In this document: positions 26,691 through 37,643 of the stretch, in pieces
Position numbering within the stretch: position 1 is the first letter of the stretch
Layout: each line of letters opens with the position of its first letter
Origin: Zoogloea dura
GTDB lineage: Bacteria; Pseudomonadota; Gammaproteobacteria; Burkholderiales; Rhodocyclaceae
Direction of reading: 5' to 3'
Assembly (NCBI RefSeq): GCF_012927165.1
Contig: NZ_JABBGA010000018.1
Span: 1 to 64,000, forward strand
DNA length: 64,000 bases
The notes under the pieces: generated by a model
What the model was told of the DNA's origin: nothing
The model's database searches: none
The model's input: the letters and a program-made list of their open reading frames with translations, nothing else
Made by a program: the position numbers and the translations under genes

Positions 26691-26759
26691 TCCAGCGCAA
26701 GAAACACGCTCCACCGGAGCGCATACTCCCCACGTCGCCATCCGTAACAGGAGGTTCTC

Positions 26760-28571
26760 GTGAGCGCGCTCCCGCCCAGCCCTGCCGCCCCCCTCGAAGC
26801 GCTCCTGCGGCGACACGGTCATGATCCATCCGCCCTGCTGCAGATCCTCATCGAAGCCCAGGACATCGACGGCTGGCTGCCCGCCCCCACCCTGACGCAG
26901 ATCGCCGCTGCCATCAAGCTGCCGCGCGCCCGCGTCGAAGGCGTCGCCGGCTTCTACAGTTTTCTGTACGACCGGCCGGTGGGGCGCTACCGGGTGCTCT
27001 TCTCCGACAACATCACCGACCGCATGCTCGGCAACCGGGCGCTGATGGACGCCCTGTGCCGCAAGCTGTGGGTGGAGCCGGACAAGGTCTCGGAGGACGG
27101 GCTGGTGAGCATTGCCACCACCTCGTGCACCGGCCTGTGCGACCAGGGCCCGGCCCTGCTGGTGAACGGCCGGGCCATCGGCCAGCTCAACCACCGGCGG
27201 ATCAACGAGATCGCCGAGCTGATCCGCCAGCAACGCCCCCTCGAGCAATGGCCGACCGAGTACTTCCAGATCGACGACAACATCCGCCGCCGGGATGCCC
27301 TGCTCCAGCTGGACATGCTGCCCGGCGCAGCTCTCGCCGCCGCCGTGGCCCGCGGCCGCGAAGGCTGGCTGGCCGAGATGCAGGCCTCCAACCTGCGCGG
27401 CCGGGGCGGCGCCGGCTTCGCCACCGCGGTGAAATGGGCCAGCGCCCGCAATGCTACAGAGGTGCGCAAGGTCGTCGTCTGCAACGCGGACGAAGGCGAA
27501 CCGGGCACCTTCAAGGACAGGGTGCTCCTCAACACCTGCGCCGACCTGGTCTTCGAGGGCATGACCCTGGCAGCCTGGGCGGTGGGCGCCGACAGCGGCT
27601 TTCTGTACCTGCGCGGCGAATACCGCTACCTGCGCCCGCAGCTCGAGGCCGTGCTGGCCCGCCGCCGGGCGGCCGGGCTGCTCGGCAAGGGCATTCTTGG
27701 CGAGGCAGGCTTCGACTTCGACATCGCCATCCACCTTGGAGCCGGCGCCTACGTCTGCGGCGAGGAGACCGCCCTGCTCGAATCCCTGGAAGGCAAGCGC
27801 GGCACACCCCGCATCCGCCCGCCATTCCCGGTGACCCACGGCTACCTGGGCCGCCCGACGGTGGTCAACAACGTGGAGACCCTGGCCAAGACCTGCCTGA
27901 TCGCCCTGGAAGGCGGCACCGCCTTTGCCGCCACCGGCACCGCCCAGTCGGCCGGCACCAAGCTGCTGTCCATCTCCGGCGACTGCGCCGCGCCAGGCAT
28001 CTACGAATACCCCTTCGGCGTCTCAATCGCCCGCATCCTCGAGGATTGCGGCGCCAGCGACACCCAGGCCGTGCAGGTCGGCGGCGCAGCCGGCATCTGC
28101 CTGGCGGCCTACGAATTCCAGCGCCGCATCGCCTATGAAGACGTGCCCACCGCCGGCGCCTTCATGATCTTCGACGGCAGCCGCGATCTCTTCGAGGTGG
28201 CGCGGGCCTTCGTGCACTTCTTCGCCCACGAGAGCTGCGGCTTCTGCACGCCCTGCCGGGTCGGCACCGCCCTGCTCAAGGGCTTCATGGACAAGCTCAA
28301 CGACGGTCACGGGGCCAAGGCCGACCTGGCCGACATCGACTGGCTCGACCGGCTGCTCAAGAACGCCAGCCACTGCGGCCTGGGCAGCGCCGCCCCCAAC
28401 CCGGTGATCGACACCCTGCAGAAGTTCCGGCCTGCCTATGAGCGGCGCCTGGTGTCGCTGGACTTCGAACCCGCCTTCGACCTGGACGCCGCCCTCGCCG
28501 AAGCGCGCCAGCTCACCGCCCGGGATGATCCGGGCGCCCACCTCCAGACCCACGAGGAGGACGGACGATGA
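26760..28571 (+). CDS. hoxF: NAD-reducing hydrogenase diaphorase subunit HoxF
   Basis: 603 residues: a NuoE-like thioredoxin-fold N-terminal domain (~1-170) fused to a NuoF-like domain with the NADH site (LRGRGGAGFATAVKW), FMN-binding CNADEGEPGTFKDR, GAGAYVCGEETAL, and the [4Fe-4S] motif ESCGFCTPCRVG plus CGLG. In the N-terminal part only one cysteine pair (SCTGLC) remains; the first pair of NuoE is missing, much as in the Cupriavidus necator protein. GTG start with AGGAGG 6 bases upstream. First gene of hoxFUYHW; it passes electrons between NAD and the hydrogenase dimer in the cytosol. Confidence 0.96.
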   Translation: MSALPPSPAAPLEALLRRHGHDPSALLQILIEAQDIDGWLPAPTLTQIAAAIKLPRARVEGVAGFYSFLYDRPVGRYRVLFSDNITDRMLGNRALMDALCRKLWVEPDKVSEDGLVSIATTSCTGLCDQGPALLVNGRAIGQLNHRRINEIAELIRQQRPLEQWPTEYFQIDDNIRRRDALLQLDMLPGAALAAAVARGREGWLAEMQASNLRGRGGAGFATAVKWASARNATEVRKVVVCNADEGEPGTFKDRVLLNTCADLVFEGMTLAAWAVGADSGFLYLRGEYRYLRPQLEAVLARRRAAGLLGKGILGEAGFDFDIAIHLGAGAYVCGEETALLESLEGKRGTPRIRPPFPVTHGYLGRPTVVNNVETLAKTCLIALEGGTAFAATGTAQSAGTKLLSISGDCAAPGIYEYPFGVSIARILEDCGASDTQAVQVGGAAGICLAAYEFQRRIAYEDVPTAGAFMIFDGSRDLFEVARAFVHFFAHESCGFCTPCRVGTALLKGFMDKLNDGHGAKADLADIDWLDRLLKNASHCGLGSAAPNPVIDTLQKFRPAYERRLVSLDFEPAFDLDAALAEARQLTARDDPGAHLQTHEEDGR

Positions 28572-29269
28572 AACAGTTTCTCCTGGACGGCCAGCCCGTC
28601 CCCTTCGAGGACGGCCAGAGCATCCTCGAGGCTGCCCGCCAAGCCGGCCATTACATTCCCAGCCTGTGCTGGCACAAGGACTTCCCGGCCCATGGCAGCT
28701 GCAAGCTGTGCATCGTCAAGGCCGCCGGGCGCCACGTCTCTGCCTGTGCCACCCCCGCCAAGGAAGGCTGGGAAGTGGAGAGTGCCACCCCCGAGATGAA
28801 CGGCGAACGCCGCGCCCTGCTGCAGATGCTGTTCGTGGAGGGCAACCACTTCTGCCCCTCTTGCGAGAAAAGCGGCAACTGCGAGCTGCAGGCCCTGGGC
28901 TACGAGTACGAGATGCTCACCTCGCGCTTCCGCCATTTCTACCCGGACCGCCCGGTGGACGCCTCCCACCCGGACGTGCTGCTGGACTTCAACCGCTGCA
29001 TCTTCTGCGAACTGTGCGTGCGGGCCAGCCGGGACGTGGATGGCAAGGCGGTTTTCGCCCTGACCGGGCGCGGCATCAACAAGCACCTGGTGGTCAATGC
29101 GGAATCCGGCCGCCTCGGTGACACGGACTTCTCGAAGAACGACCTGGCCGCACGGATCTGCCCGGTCGGGGTGATCCTGCACAAGGGCCCCGGCTTCGCC
29201 GTTCCGATCGGCGAACGCACCTACGATGGCCAGACCATCCGCGAGCAGAAGCTGAAGGAGGAGTCATGA
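28568..29269 (+). CDS. hoxU: NAD-reducing hydrogenase diaphorase subunit HoxU
   Basis: A 233-residue NuoG-like iron-sulfur protein. The N-terminal [2Fe-2S] ligands are in SLCWHKDFPAHGSCKLC and SACATP, the His-Cys3 [4Fe-4S] site in HFCPSCEKSGNC, and a ferredoxin-type cluster in RCIFCELCVRA with a distal ICPVG. Overlaps hoxF and hoxY as ATGA, so strict translational coupling is expected. Transfers electrons from HoxF to HoxY. Confidence 0.96.
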   Translation: MKQFLLDGQPVPFEDGQSILEAARQAGHYIPSLCWHKDFPAHGSCKLCIVKAAGRHVSACATPAKEGWEVESATPEMNGERRALLQMLFVEGNHFCPSCEKSGNCELQALGYEYEMLTSRFRHFYPDRPVDASHPDVLLDFNRCIFCELCVRASRDVDGKAVFALTGRGINKHLVVNAESGRLGDTDFSKNDLAARICPVGVILHKGPGFAVPIGERTYDGQTIREQKLKEES

Positions 29270-29823
29270 GCGCCGTCCCAGCCCCCACCCGCAAGCTGCG
29301 CGTCGCCACCACCTCCCTGGCCGGCTGCTTCGGCTGCCACATGTCCTTCCTGGACATCGACGAGCACCTCTTCGAACTGGTCGAGCTGATCGAGTTCGAC
29401 CGCTCGCCGCTCACCGACATCAAGGAGGTGGGGCCCTGCGACATCGGCCTGATCGAGGGCGGTGTCTGCAACGCCGAGAACGTGCATGTGCTGCGGGCCT
29501 TCCGGCGCCAGTGCAAGACCCTGATCGCCCTGGGCGCCTGCGCCGTCAATGGCGGCCTGCCCGCCCAGCGCAACCACCTGTCCCTGTCCGAGTGCCTGCG
29601 CGAGGTCTACCAGTTCCGGCCCGGCCTCGAGAACGGCCAGATCCCCAACGACCCGGAGCTGCCCCTGCCCCTCGACAAGGTGCGGCCGATCCACGAGGTG
29701 GTGCGCATCGACTACTTCCTGCCCGGCTGCCCGCCGTCCGGCCCGGCGATCTGGAAGTTCCTCACCGACCTGATCGCCGGCCGCACTCCGCGCCTGACCG
29801 GCGGCCTGCTCCACTACGACTGA
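29266..29823 (+). CDS. hoxY: NAD-reducing hydrogenase small subunit HoxY
   Basis: A 185-residue small subunit without a Tat signal, hence cytosolic. Cysteines for the proximal [4Fe-4S] cluster: CFGCHMSF near residue 20, GGVCNAENV / LGACAVNGG, and LPGCPPSGP near the C terminus. It binds HoxH and relays electrons to HoxU. ATGA overlap with hoxU. Confidence 0.96.
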   Translation: MSAVPAPTRKLRVATTSLAGCFGCHMSFLDIDEHLFELVELIEFDRSPLTDIKEVGPCDIGLIEGGVCNAENVHVLRAFRRQCKTLIALGACAVNGGLPAQRNHLSLSECLREVYQFRPGLENGQIPNDPELPLPLDKVRPIHEVVRIDYFLPGCPPSGPAIWKFLTDLIAGRTPRLTGGLLHYD

Positions 29824-29833
29824 GGTTCGCGCC

Positions 29834-31300
29834 ATGAGCTTCGAACTGGAAACCGCCGCCAACCGCGAAGGCCTGCGCCGGGTCGCCATCGACCCGGTGT
29901 CCCGGGTGGAAGGACACGGCAAGGTCACCCTGCTGCTCGACGACGCTGGCCACGTGAAGGAAGCCCGCCTGCACATCGTCGAGTTCCGCGGCTTCGAGAA
30001 ATTCATCCAGGGCCGGCCCTACTGGGAGGTGCCGGTGATGGTGCAGCGCCTGTGCGGCATCTGCCCGGTGAGCCACCACCTGGCGGCGGCCAAGGCCCTC
30101 GACCCGGTGGTCGGCGCCCTCACCGTCACCCCGACGGCCGACAAGATCCGGCGCCTGATGCACTACGGCCAGATCCTCCAGTCCCATGCCCTGCACTTCT
30201 TCCACCTGGCCTCGCCCGACCTGCTGTTCGGCTTCGACTCGCCCGTCCAGCAGCGCAACATCGTCGGTGTTGCCGGCGCCTGGCCGGAGGTCGCCAAAAA
30301 GGGGGTGCTGCTGCGCAAGTTCGGCCAGGAGGTGATCCGCATCACCACCGGCAAGCGGGTGCATGGCACGGGTGCCGTACCGGGCGGGGTCAACCGCTCC
30401 CTGACGCTCGCCGAGCGCGATGAGCTGATCGCCGAGGCCGACCGCATGATCGAATGGAGTCACGAGGCGGTGCATCTGGCCCGCCAGTTGCACGAGGCCA
30501 ACGCGGCCCTGTACGACGAGTTCGGCCTGTTCCGCAGCCACCTGCTGAGCCTGGTGCGGGCGGATGGCGCGCTCGACCTCTACGACGGCCACCTGCGCCT
30601 GCGCGATGCCCGCGGCCAGATCGTGCGGGACGCGATCCCCTGCGCCGACTACGACCAGCACATCGTCGAAGAGGTGAAGTCCTGGAGCTACATGAAGTTT
30701 CCCTTCATCAAGGAACTTGGCCCGGCCCGGGGCTGGTACAAGGTCGGCCCCCTGGCCCGGGTCCAGAACTGCGACTTCATCCCCAGCCCGCTGGCCGAGG
30801 TGGAGCGCCAGGATTTCATCGCCCGCGGTGAAGGCGAGCCCGTCCACGCCCCCCTCGCCTATCACTGGGCCCGCATGATCGAGATGCTCCACGCCGCGGA
30901 GATCATCCGTGAATTGCTGGACGACCCCGACCTGCTCTCGGACCAGCGGATGACCAGCGGCCCCCGGGGCCGCGAAGGCGTCGGCATCATCGAGGCCCCG
31001 CGGGGCACCCTGATCCACCACTACCGGGTCGGCGAGGACGACCTGGTCAGCTACTGCAACCTGATCGTGTCCACCACCCACAACAACCAGGCCATGAACG
31101 AGGCGGTACGCCAGGTGGCGCGCCGCTACCTGGACGGGCGGCAGCTCACCGAGGGCCTGCTGAACCACATCGAGGTGGCGATCCGCGCCTTCGACCCCTG
31201 CCTGTCCTGCGCCACCCACGCCCTCGGCAAGATGCCGCTGGTGGTCGAACTGCAGGGGGCGGATGGGACCCTGCTCGACAGCGCCGAACGGGGAGGCTGA
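29834..31300 (+). CDS. hoxH: NAD-reducing hydrogenase large subunit HoxH
   Basis: A 488-residue [NiFe] large subunit. The nickel ligands are C74/C77 in RLCGICPVSHH and C456/C459 in DPCLSCATH. The 26 residues after His462 are the C-terminal extension removed during maturation, so the gene encodes an immature precursor. The partner endopeptidase gene follows immediately. The CN/CO ligand assembly genes (hyp) are not in this window and must lie elsewhere. Confidence 0.97.
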   Translation: MSFELETAANREGLRRVAIDPVSRVEGHGKVTLLLDDAGHVKEARLHIVEFRGFEKFIQGRPYWEVPVMVQRLCGICPVSHHLAAAKALDPVVGALTVTPTADKIRRLMHYGQILQSHALHFFHLASPDLLFGFDSPVQQRNIVGVAGAWPEVAKKGVLLRKFGQEVIRITTGKRVHGTGAVPGGVNRSLTLAERDELIAEADRMIEWSHEAVHLARQLHEANAALYDEFGLFRSHLLSLVRADGALDLYDGHLRLRDARGQIVRDAIPCADYDQHIVEEVKSWSYMKFPFIKELGPARGWYKVGPLARVQNCDFIPSPLAEVERQDFIARGEGEPVHAPLAYHWARMIEMLHAAEIIRELLDDPDLLSDQRMTSGPRGREGVGIIEAPRGTLIHHYRVGEDDLVSYCNLIVSTTHNNQAMNEAVRQVARRYLDGRQLTEGLLNHIEVAIRAFDPCLSCATHALGKMPLVVELQGADGTLLDSAERGG

Positions 31301-31307
31301 GCGTACC

Positions 31308-31781
31308 GTGAGCCTGGTGATCCTTGCGGTCGGCAACCCGTCCCGCGGCGACGACGCCCTGGGGCCTCTGCTGATGGAGGAACTGGAGCGGCAGGCCCCG
31401 CAGGGCGTTCACCTGGTCAGTGATTTCCAGCTACAGCCCGAACACGCCCTGGACCTGCACGGCCGCACCCTGGCCCTGTTCATCGATGCCGGCACCGGCA
31501 CCCCGGCGCCCTTTGAGTTCAGGGAGCTGAAACCCGCGGCAGGACACGCGGTGAGCAGCCACGCCTTCACACCGTCGGAAGTCCTGCAGGTTTACGAAGC
31601 GCTGCACGGCCATCCTGCGCCGCCGGCCTTCCTGCTCTGTGTGCGGGGTGAGGATTTCATCCTGGGCGAGCCCCTCAGTGCCAGCGCCGGGCAGAACCTC
31701 GAGGCTGCCCGCCGCCAACTGCAGGCCTGCCTGGCAACCCCGGCGGCCGGGCACTGGCGGGAGCTGCTGTCGGCGACTTAA
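31308..31781 (+). CDS. hoxW: Hydrogenase maturation endopeptidase HoxW
   Basis: A 157-residue HyaD/HoxW-family protease that trims the C-terminal extension of HoxH after nickel insertion. Seen: VGNPSRGDDALGP with the conserved Asp, LFIDAGTG with the second nickel-sensing Asp, and SSHAFTPSEVL with the His. Start GTG 31308 with GGGAGG 11 bases upstream. Last gene of the operon; its stop overlaps a convergent unknown gene by four bases. Confidence 0.93.
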   Translation: MSLVILAVGNPSRGDDALGPLLMEELERQAPQGVHLVSDFQLQPEHALDLHGRTLALFIDAGTGTPAPFEFRELKPAAGHAVSSHAFTPSEVLQVYEALHGHPAPPAFLLCVRGEDFILGEPLSASAGQNLEAARRQLQACLATPAAGHWRELLSAT

Positions 31782-32383
31782 GGCAGGGCTGGCAGGACGG
31801 AAGCGCAACGCCGGGCGTAGGCCTCGAGCAGGATGGCGATAGCGCGGGGTGCAGCTTCCGGCAGGGGGATCACGCCCCGCAACTGGGCCAGGATGACGGG
31901 ATAGCCCCCTCCTGGCGTGCACTCCGGAGTGCGCACCAGCAACAGCTGGTCGCAGGGCAGCTCCGGCCAGGCCGGTGACAAGGGGCCGACGGGAATACCC
32001 AGGACCTGCTCGCCCGAGGCGACCCAGGCTTTCACCAGCGCAGCAAATGGTTTGAACGACACCTTCCGTTCCGATTCGCCGCAGCGGCCGAAACCGCTGG
32101 CCCAGACCAGCTCCTCGTGAATCACGCCGCCAGCCGGATCCAGGCGCCCGAGCGCGATCCGCTCTGCATCGAGGGCGCGCAACAACTGCCTCAGCGCACG
32201 CAGGGCGGCGAACCGCAAATCATCCAGATGCCGCACCAGGGCAGCACCGGTGATCGCCGCTTCCGAGACAGGATCCTTCCCGACGGACGGCTGCTTCCAG
32301 CTGTCGTCGAAGGGCCGCAGGACCAGCGTCCTTGCTTCAGGCTCGGCGTTCACGAACATGGCATCGACTCTCGGAACATGCAT
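31778..32383 (-). CDS. Hypothetical protein convergent with the hox operon
   Basis: About 201 residues from ATG 32383; a TTG at 32410 would add nine. No family is recognised. The sequence is alpha/beta-like (RFAALRALRQLLRALDAERIALGRLD; DQLLLVRTPECTPGGGYPVILAQLRG) and soluble, with features that could fit a degenerate GAF or regulatory domain. It ends inside the last codon of hoxW. Whether it belongs with the hydrogenase is unknown. Confidence 0.6.
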   Translation of the reverse strand: MHVPRVDAMFVNAEPEARTLVLRPFDDSWKQPSVGKDPVSEAAITGAALVRHLDDLRFAALRALRQLLRALDAERIALGRLDPAGGVIHEELVWASGFGRCGESERKVSFKPFAALVKAWVASGEQVLGIPVGPLSPAWPELPCDQLLLVRTPECTPGGGYPVILAQLRGVIPLPEAAPRAIAILLEAYARRCASVLPALP

Positions 32384-32788
32384 TTCCGGCCGGAGCTGGG
32401 CTTGCGACAAAATGCCGCGGAGCTCACCCCAAAAACCACCCGAAAAATGCGTTATTCAACACTTACGTAAAATTCTACGGCAAAAATCCGATTTCGCATA
32501 AATAGATATCAAATCGACATTTTTAAAACCTTGTTGTACGTCAAGAGTGTGCAGATCGGGCTTCGGCCCCTCCGTGAAAAGTCACGAGATTTTATGAATT
32601 TGCGATTTATTCAGCGGCTGCATCCCCGGAACCGGGAGCGCACGACGGCCCCATGCCGGGAAATGCGCGTGCCCCCCCTTCTCCAGGCATGAGCGAAACA
32701 CGCCTGCCCGGGGGTCAGCCGGGGCATGGCAGGGACGGAAGCGGATTGCAGCGAGAGGGGGACCAGGCAAGGGCCCCGTCGGGGTGAT
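32384..32788. other. Non-coding, locally AT-rich gap
   Basis: No convincing gene. 32430-32610 is AT-rich against the GC-rich surroundings and probably contains the promoter of the minus-strand unknown gene. A short GGGC-TTCG-GCCC hairpin lies at 32558-32569. The part 32620-32788 is GC-rich with no feature seen. Confidence 0.5.
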
Positions 32789-33412
32789 TCAGGCAGGACG
32801 CCCGCGCCGCTGGATGGCCATGATCTTGGCCTGCACGTAGCCCTTGAGCTCCCGGAAGGGGACAGGCTTGCTGTAGAAGATGACGTCGGCCGGCAGGCCG
32901 CCGTTCTCGACGATTTCATCCTCGGTCAGGCCGCTGACCACCACGATGTCGAGATCCTGCAGCTGCGGATCTGCGCGCAGGCGGCGGATCATCTCGAAGC
33001 CGTCGATGCCGGGCATGCGGAGGTCGGTGATGAGCAGATCGGGCGGTACCCGCCCGATCTCCAGCAGGCCGTCGATGCCGCTGGAGACCATGCGGGCCTG
33101 CAGGGGCAGACCCCAGGTCGAGAAGGTGTGCTCATAGAGCTTCTGGAGGATCCGGTCGTCCTCGGCGACCAGCACCTGGAGGACGCCGGCAGCGCCGCGG
33201 CTGCCGCTCTGCCCGCCCCCCGCCATGGAGCGGGCGCGGAACTCCTCGATCGACGAGACGCGGATCCGCCGATGCCCTCCGGCGGTTTTCCAACCCTCCA
33301 GCTGGCCGTTCTCGACCATCTGCTGGACGGTACCCAAAGACAGGCCCAGACGCTGGGCGGCTTCGGAAGTGCTGCAATATTCCTTTTCAGGAGATTCGGG
33401 CGTGGCGGCCAT
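32789..33412 (-). CDS. Response regulator with N-terminal MerR/excisionase-type HTH and C-terminal receiver
   Basis: A 207-residue protein. Residues ~12-55 (YCSTSEAAQRLGLSLGTVQQ ... GGHRRI) form an HTH_17/MerR-like DNA-binding domain; residues ~78-195 form a REC domain (LVAEDDRILQ, phosphoacceptor Asp in LLITDLRMPG, Lys in YSKPVPF). The order DNA-binding first, receiver last, is the reverse of classical response regulators. No kinase gene is adjacent. Target genes unknown; it stands alone between the hydrogenase region and ssb. Confidence 0.85.
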   Translation of the reverse strand: MAATPESPEKEYCSTSEAAQRLGLSLGTVQQMVENGQLEGWKTAGGHRRIRVSSIEEFRARSMAGGGQSGSRGAAGVLQVLVAEDDRILQKLYEHTFSTWGLPLQARMVSSGIDGLLEIGRVPPDLLITDLRMPGIDGFEMIRRLRADPQLQDLDIVVVSGLTEDEIVENGGLPADVIFYSKPVPFRELKGYVQAKIMAIQRRGRPA

Positions 33413-33521
33413 TTCGATCGGGCATAAAGAACAAGGTACTTAATTGATGTTACCAGCTAAGCCGACGAAATCGCGACACACACGCCGCGAAAACGAGATG
33501 CCAATGAAATAAATCCGGATC

Positions 33522-34088
33522 TCAGAACGGAATATCGTCGTCAAAATCGCCAAATCCGCCAGAAGCTGGCTTCTTGGGTGCAGGCGCACTGGAAGGTGCC
33601 GGAGCGCCGCCGCCGAAACCACCGCCACTGCCGCCGCCGTAGCCGCCATCGCGACCACCGCCATAGGCGCCGCTGTCACGGCCACCACCTGCCGGCGCAC
33701 CGCCACCGAAGTTGCCTTCGCTGCGGGACGGAGCGTCGCTGCCACCCATGCCCTGACGGTTGCCAAGCATCTTCATCTCGTCCGCACGGATCTCGGTGGT
33801 GTAACGATCCTGGCCGTCCTTGTCCTGCCACTTGCGGGTCCGCAGGGAACCCTCCACATACACCGGACTGCCCTTGCGCAGGTACTGCCCGGCGATCTCG
33901 GCCAGCTTGCCGAAGAACACCACCCGGTGCCACTCGGTGGCCTCGCGCTTCTCACCACTGGCCTTGTCGCGCCAGGTATCGGTGGTGGCGAGGGTGATGT
34001 TGCAGATTGCATCGCCGCTCGGGGCGTAACGGGTTTCCGGGTCCTTGCCCAGGTTGCCGATAAGAATCACCTTGTTGACCGAAGCCAT
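33522..34088 (-). CDS. ssb: Single-stranded DNA-binding protein
   Basis: A 188-residue SSB beginning [21 protein letters not shown] (ATG 34088, AGGAGAG 5 bases upstream). An OB fold covers ~1-110, then a glycine-rich disordered linker (~115-175), and the acidic tail DFDDDIPF that docks repair and replication proteins. An upstream open frame is longer but has no support. In related bacteria ssb is commonly next to an MFS gene and uvrA; here a dehydrogenase cassette lies between. Confidence 0.97.
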   Translation of the reverse strand: MASVNKVILIGNLGKDPETRYAPSGDAICNITLATTDTWRDKASGEKREATEWHRVVFFGKLAEIAGQYLRKGSPVYVEGSLRTRKWQDKDGQDRYTTEIRADEMKMLGNRQGMGGSDAPSRSEGNFGGGAPAGGGRDSGAYGGGRDGGYGGGSGGGFGGGAPAPSSAPAPKKPASGGFGDFDDDIPF

Positions 34089-34408
34089 ATAGTCTCTCCT
34101 GAAAATGCCGCTGGCCAGGATGCTGCCCCACCCGCCGCCAAGGCGCATGTAACTGCCATCCTGGCGCAGCGCGCCCTTCCATGTAATCAATAACTTGACC
34201 TGCAAACCTCGAGTGTTTCCCGGAGCTTGCAGGTCAGCTGGAAAAGGAAGGCGGCAACATCCCGCCGCCGCTGAGGGACACGAGTATACCCGTCGCGGCA
34301 CGGGGCTACAGCTACATCATGGTCCTTCGAGCGCCGACCGGCATTCCTGCGCAGCAACCGGGCGCCCGGCCTGATCGGCCGGGCTGGATCAGCATCGGGC
34401 GATGGATG
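34089..34408. other. Gap between ssb and the dehydrogenase operon
   Basis: Holds the ssb promoter region (34089-34200) and a strong hairpin GCCCGGCC (34364-34371) / GGCCGGGC (34377-34384) 25 bases after the dehydrogenase stop, probably ending that transcript although no T tract follows. Nothing else recognised. Confidence 0.5.
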
Positions 34409-36544
<2,136 letters not shown>

Positions 36545-36560
36545 GTCAAGATCTCCCGGC

Positions 36561-37538
36561 TCAGTTGAAGGCATGGATGTAGCGCAGGGTCATGCGCTGG
36601 CCTTCCGGGCGGTTGCGGGCGGCGGTCTCCGTGTAGTGGTTGAAGACCAGGTGATCCTTGGCGCTGAAGCTGTACATGACACCCGGCCCGAAGGCGACCA
36701 CGCGCTCCTTGCTACCACTGAGGGACTCGCCATTGACCTTGGTTTCGGTGAGTTGCTGCAGCCAGTAGCCGGCCAGGCCGACACGCCACTGGGGCGTCAG
36801 CGTGTAGTCGGCCGCGAAATTCGCGTGCATGGCCTGCCCCGGCTGGAAGTTGTGGGCTTCAGTGATGCCGTACTGGGCGAAGCGGGTGGCCAGGGGGTCG
36901 CTGTTCTTGCCGTTCCACAGGTAGAACACGCGGCTGGACACGGTCCACCTGGGGCTCGCCCACCAGGTGCCCGACCAGTAGGCCTCCACCGAAGTATGGT
37001 GGGCCCCGGGGTTGAGCCCCAGCGTCCGGTCGTACTCGCCGACGGGCAGGGTCACGTCCAGTTCCACGCGATGGGAGAACAGCGGGCCCCGTTCGCCCAT
37101 GATGGGGTTCCATTGCAGGAAGGCACCCAGCACCGGGTCACCCATGCCGGTCCCGGTCTTGCCCAGGATGGCGCCATGGACGCCATCGTCCAGCGAGGCG
37201 GAGAGCACCGCCGGCAACAACAGCATGCCGCCGAGCTGCGCACCGGCCACGCTGTAATTGCTCTGATAGACAAACTGGTTGATCAGCGGGACGACACGGA
37301 CATCGCTCTTCGGGAAGGGCAGATCCTTGCCCTTGCTGTCCTTGAAGTGGTCTGCGCTATAGGGCTGCAGATAGCTCATCAGGTAAAAGCCCGGCCCGGC
37401 CGGGGGCGGCGCCCCGTCCACAAAGGTGGTCAGGCCGAGGTTGATGGAGGGCAGCTCGTAAGCGGAGGCCGCCGTGCTGGCGAGGCTGGCGCACACGCCC
37501 AGGGCAAGGGCGCGCAGGGCCGGAAAGTTCTTGGACAT
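36561..37538 (-). CDS. MetA/SphA-family outer-membrane protein
   Basis: A 325-residue secreted protein with signal peptide (LALGVCASLASTAASA) followed by beta-rich sequence with alternating aromatic residues (GPGFYLMSYLQPYSADHF, SVEAYWSGTWWASPRWTV) ending in Phe-Asn, as expected for a beta barrel of the phenol degradation MetA family (PF13557). Such proteins are thought to aid uptake of hydrophobic substrates. It forms an operon with the downstream alcohol dehydrogenase. Confidence 0.85.
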   Translation of the reverse strand: MSKNFPALRALALGVCASLASTAASAYELPSINLGLTTFVDGAPPPAGPGFYLMSYLQPYSADHFKDSKGKDLPFPKSDVRVVPLINQFVYQSNYSVAGAQLGGMLLLPAVLSASLDDGVHGAILGKTGTGMGDPVLGAFLQWNPIMGERGPLFSHRVELDVTLPVGEYDRTLGLNPGAHHTSVEAYWSGTWWASPRWTVSSRVFYLWNGKNSDPLATRFAQYGITEAHNFQPGQAMHANFAADYTLTPQWRVGLAGYWLQQLTETKVNGESLSGSKERVVAFGPGVMYSFSAKDHLVFNHYTETAARNRPEGQRMTLRYIHAFN

Positions 37539-37643
37539 GGTGTGTTCCTGCTGGAGTGAGGGGGTGCCTCCATGCTAGGAACGCCTGTCCAGCAGGTCTT
37601 GCCCGAGCGTGCCCGGACTTTGTATTGCTGTGCACAAAACCGC

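Noticed and set aside
26707-26721. CGCTCC-ACC-GGAGCG hairpin before hoxF as a regulatory site
   Set aside because: Could be a weak MFS terminator, but no T tract and no known hydrogenase regulator site; not enough support.
25479-27839. Minus-strand open frame of 786 codons across the MFS transporter and hoxF
   Set aside because: It is antisense to two clearly conserved proteins; the low-complexity Gly/Gln/Ala/His-rich product is typical of the wobble-position shadow of GC-rich genes.
32558-32569. UUCG-tetraloop hairpin as a small RNA or riboswitch
   Set aside because: Only a four-pair stem, with no further conserved structure or T tract; too little to call.
37539-37643. Sigma-54-like promoter before the MetA-like gene
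   Set aside because: A GG...GC pattern is present, but it is off by one from the consensus spacing once the conserved GGCACG is aligned.
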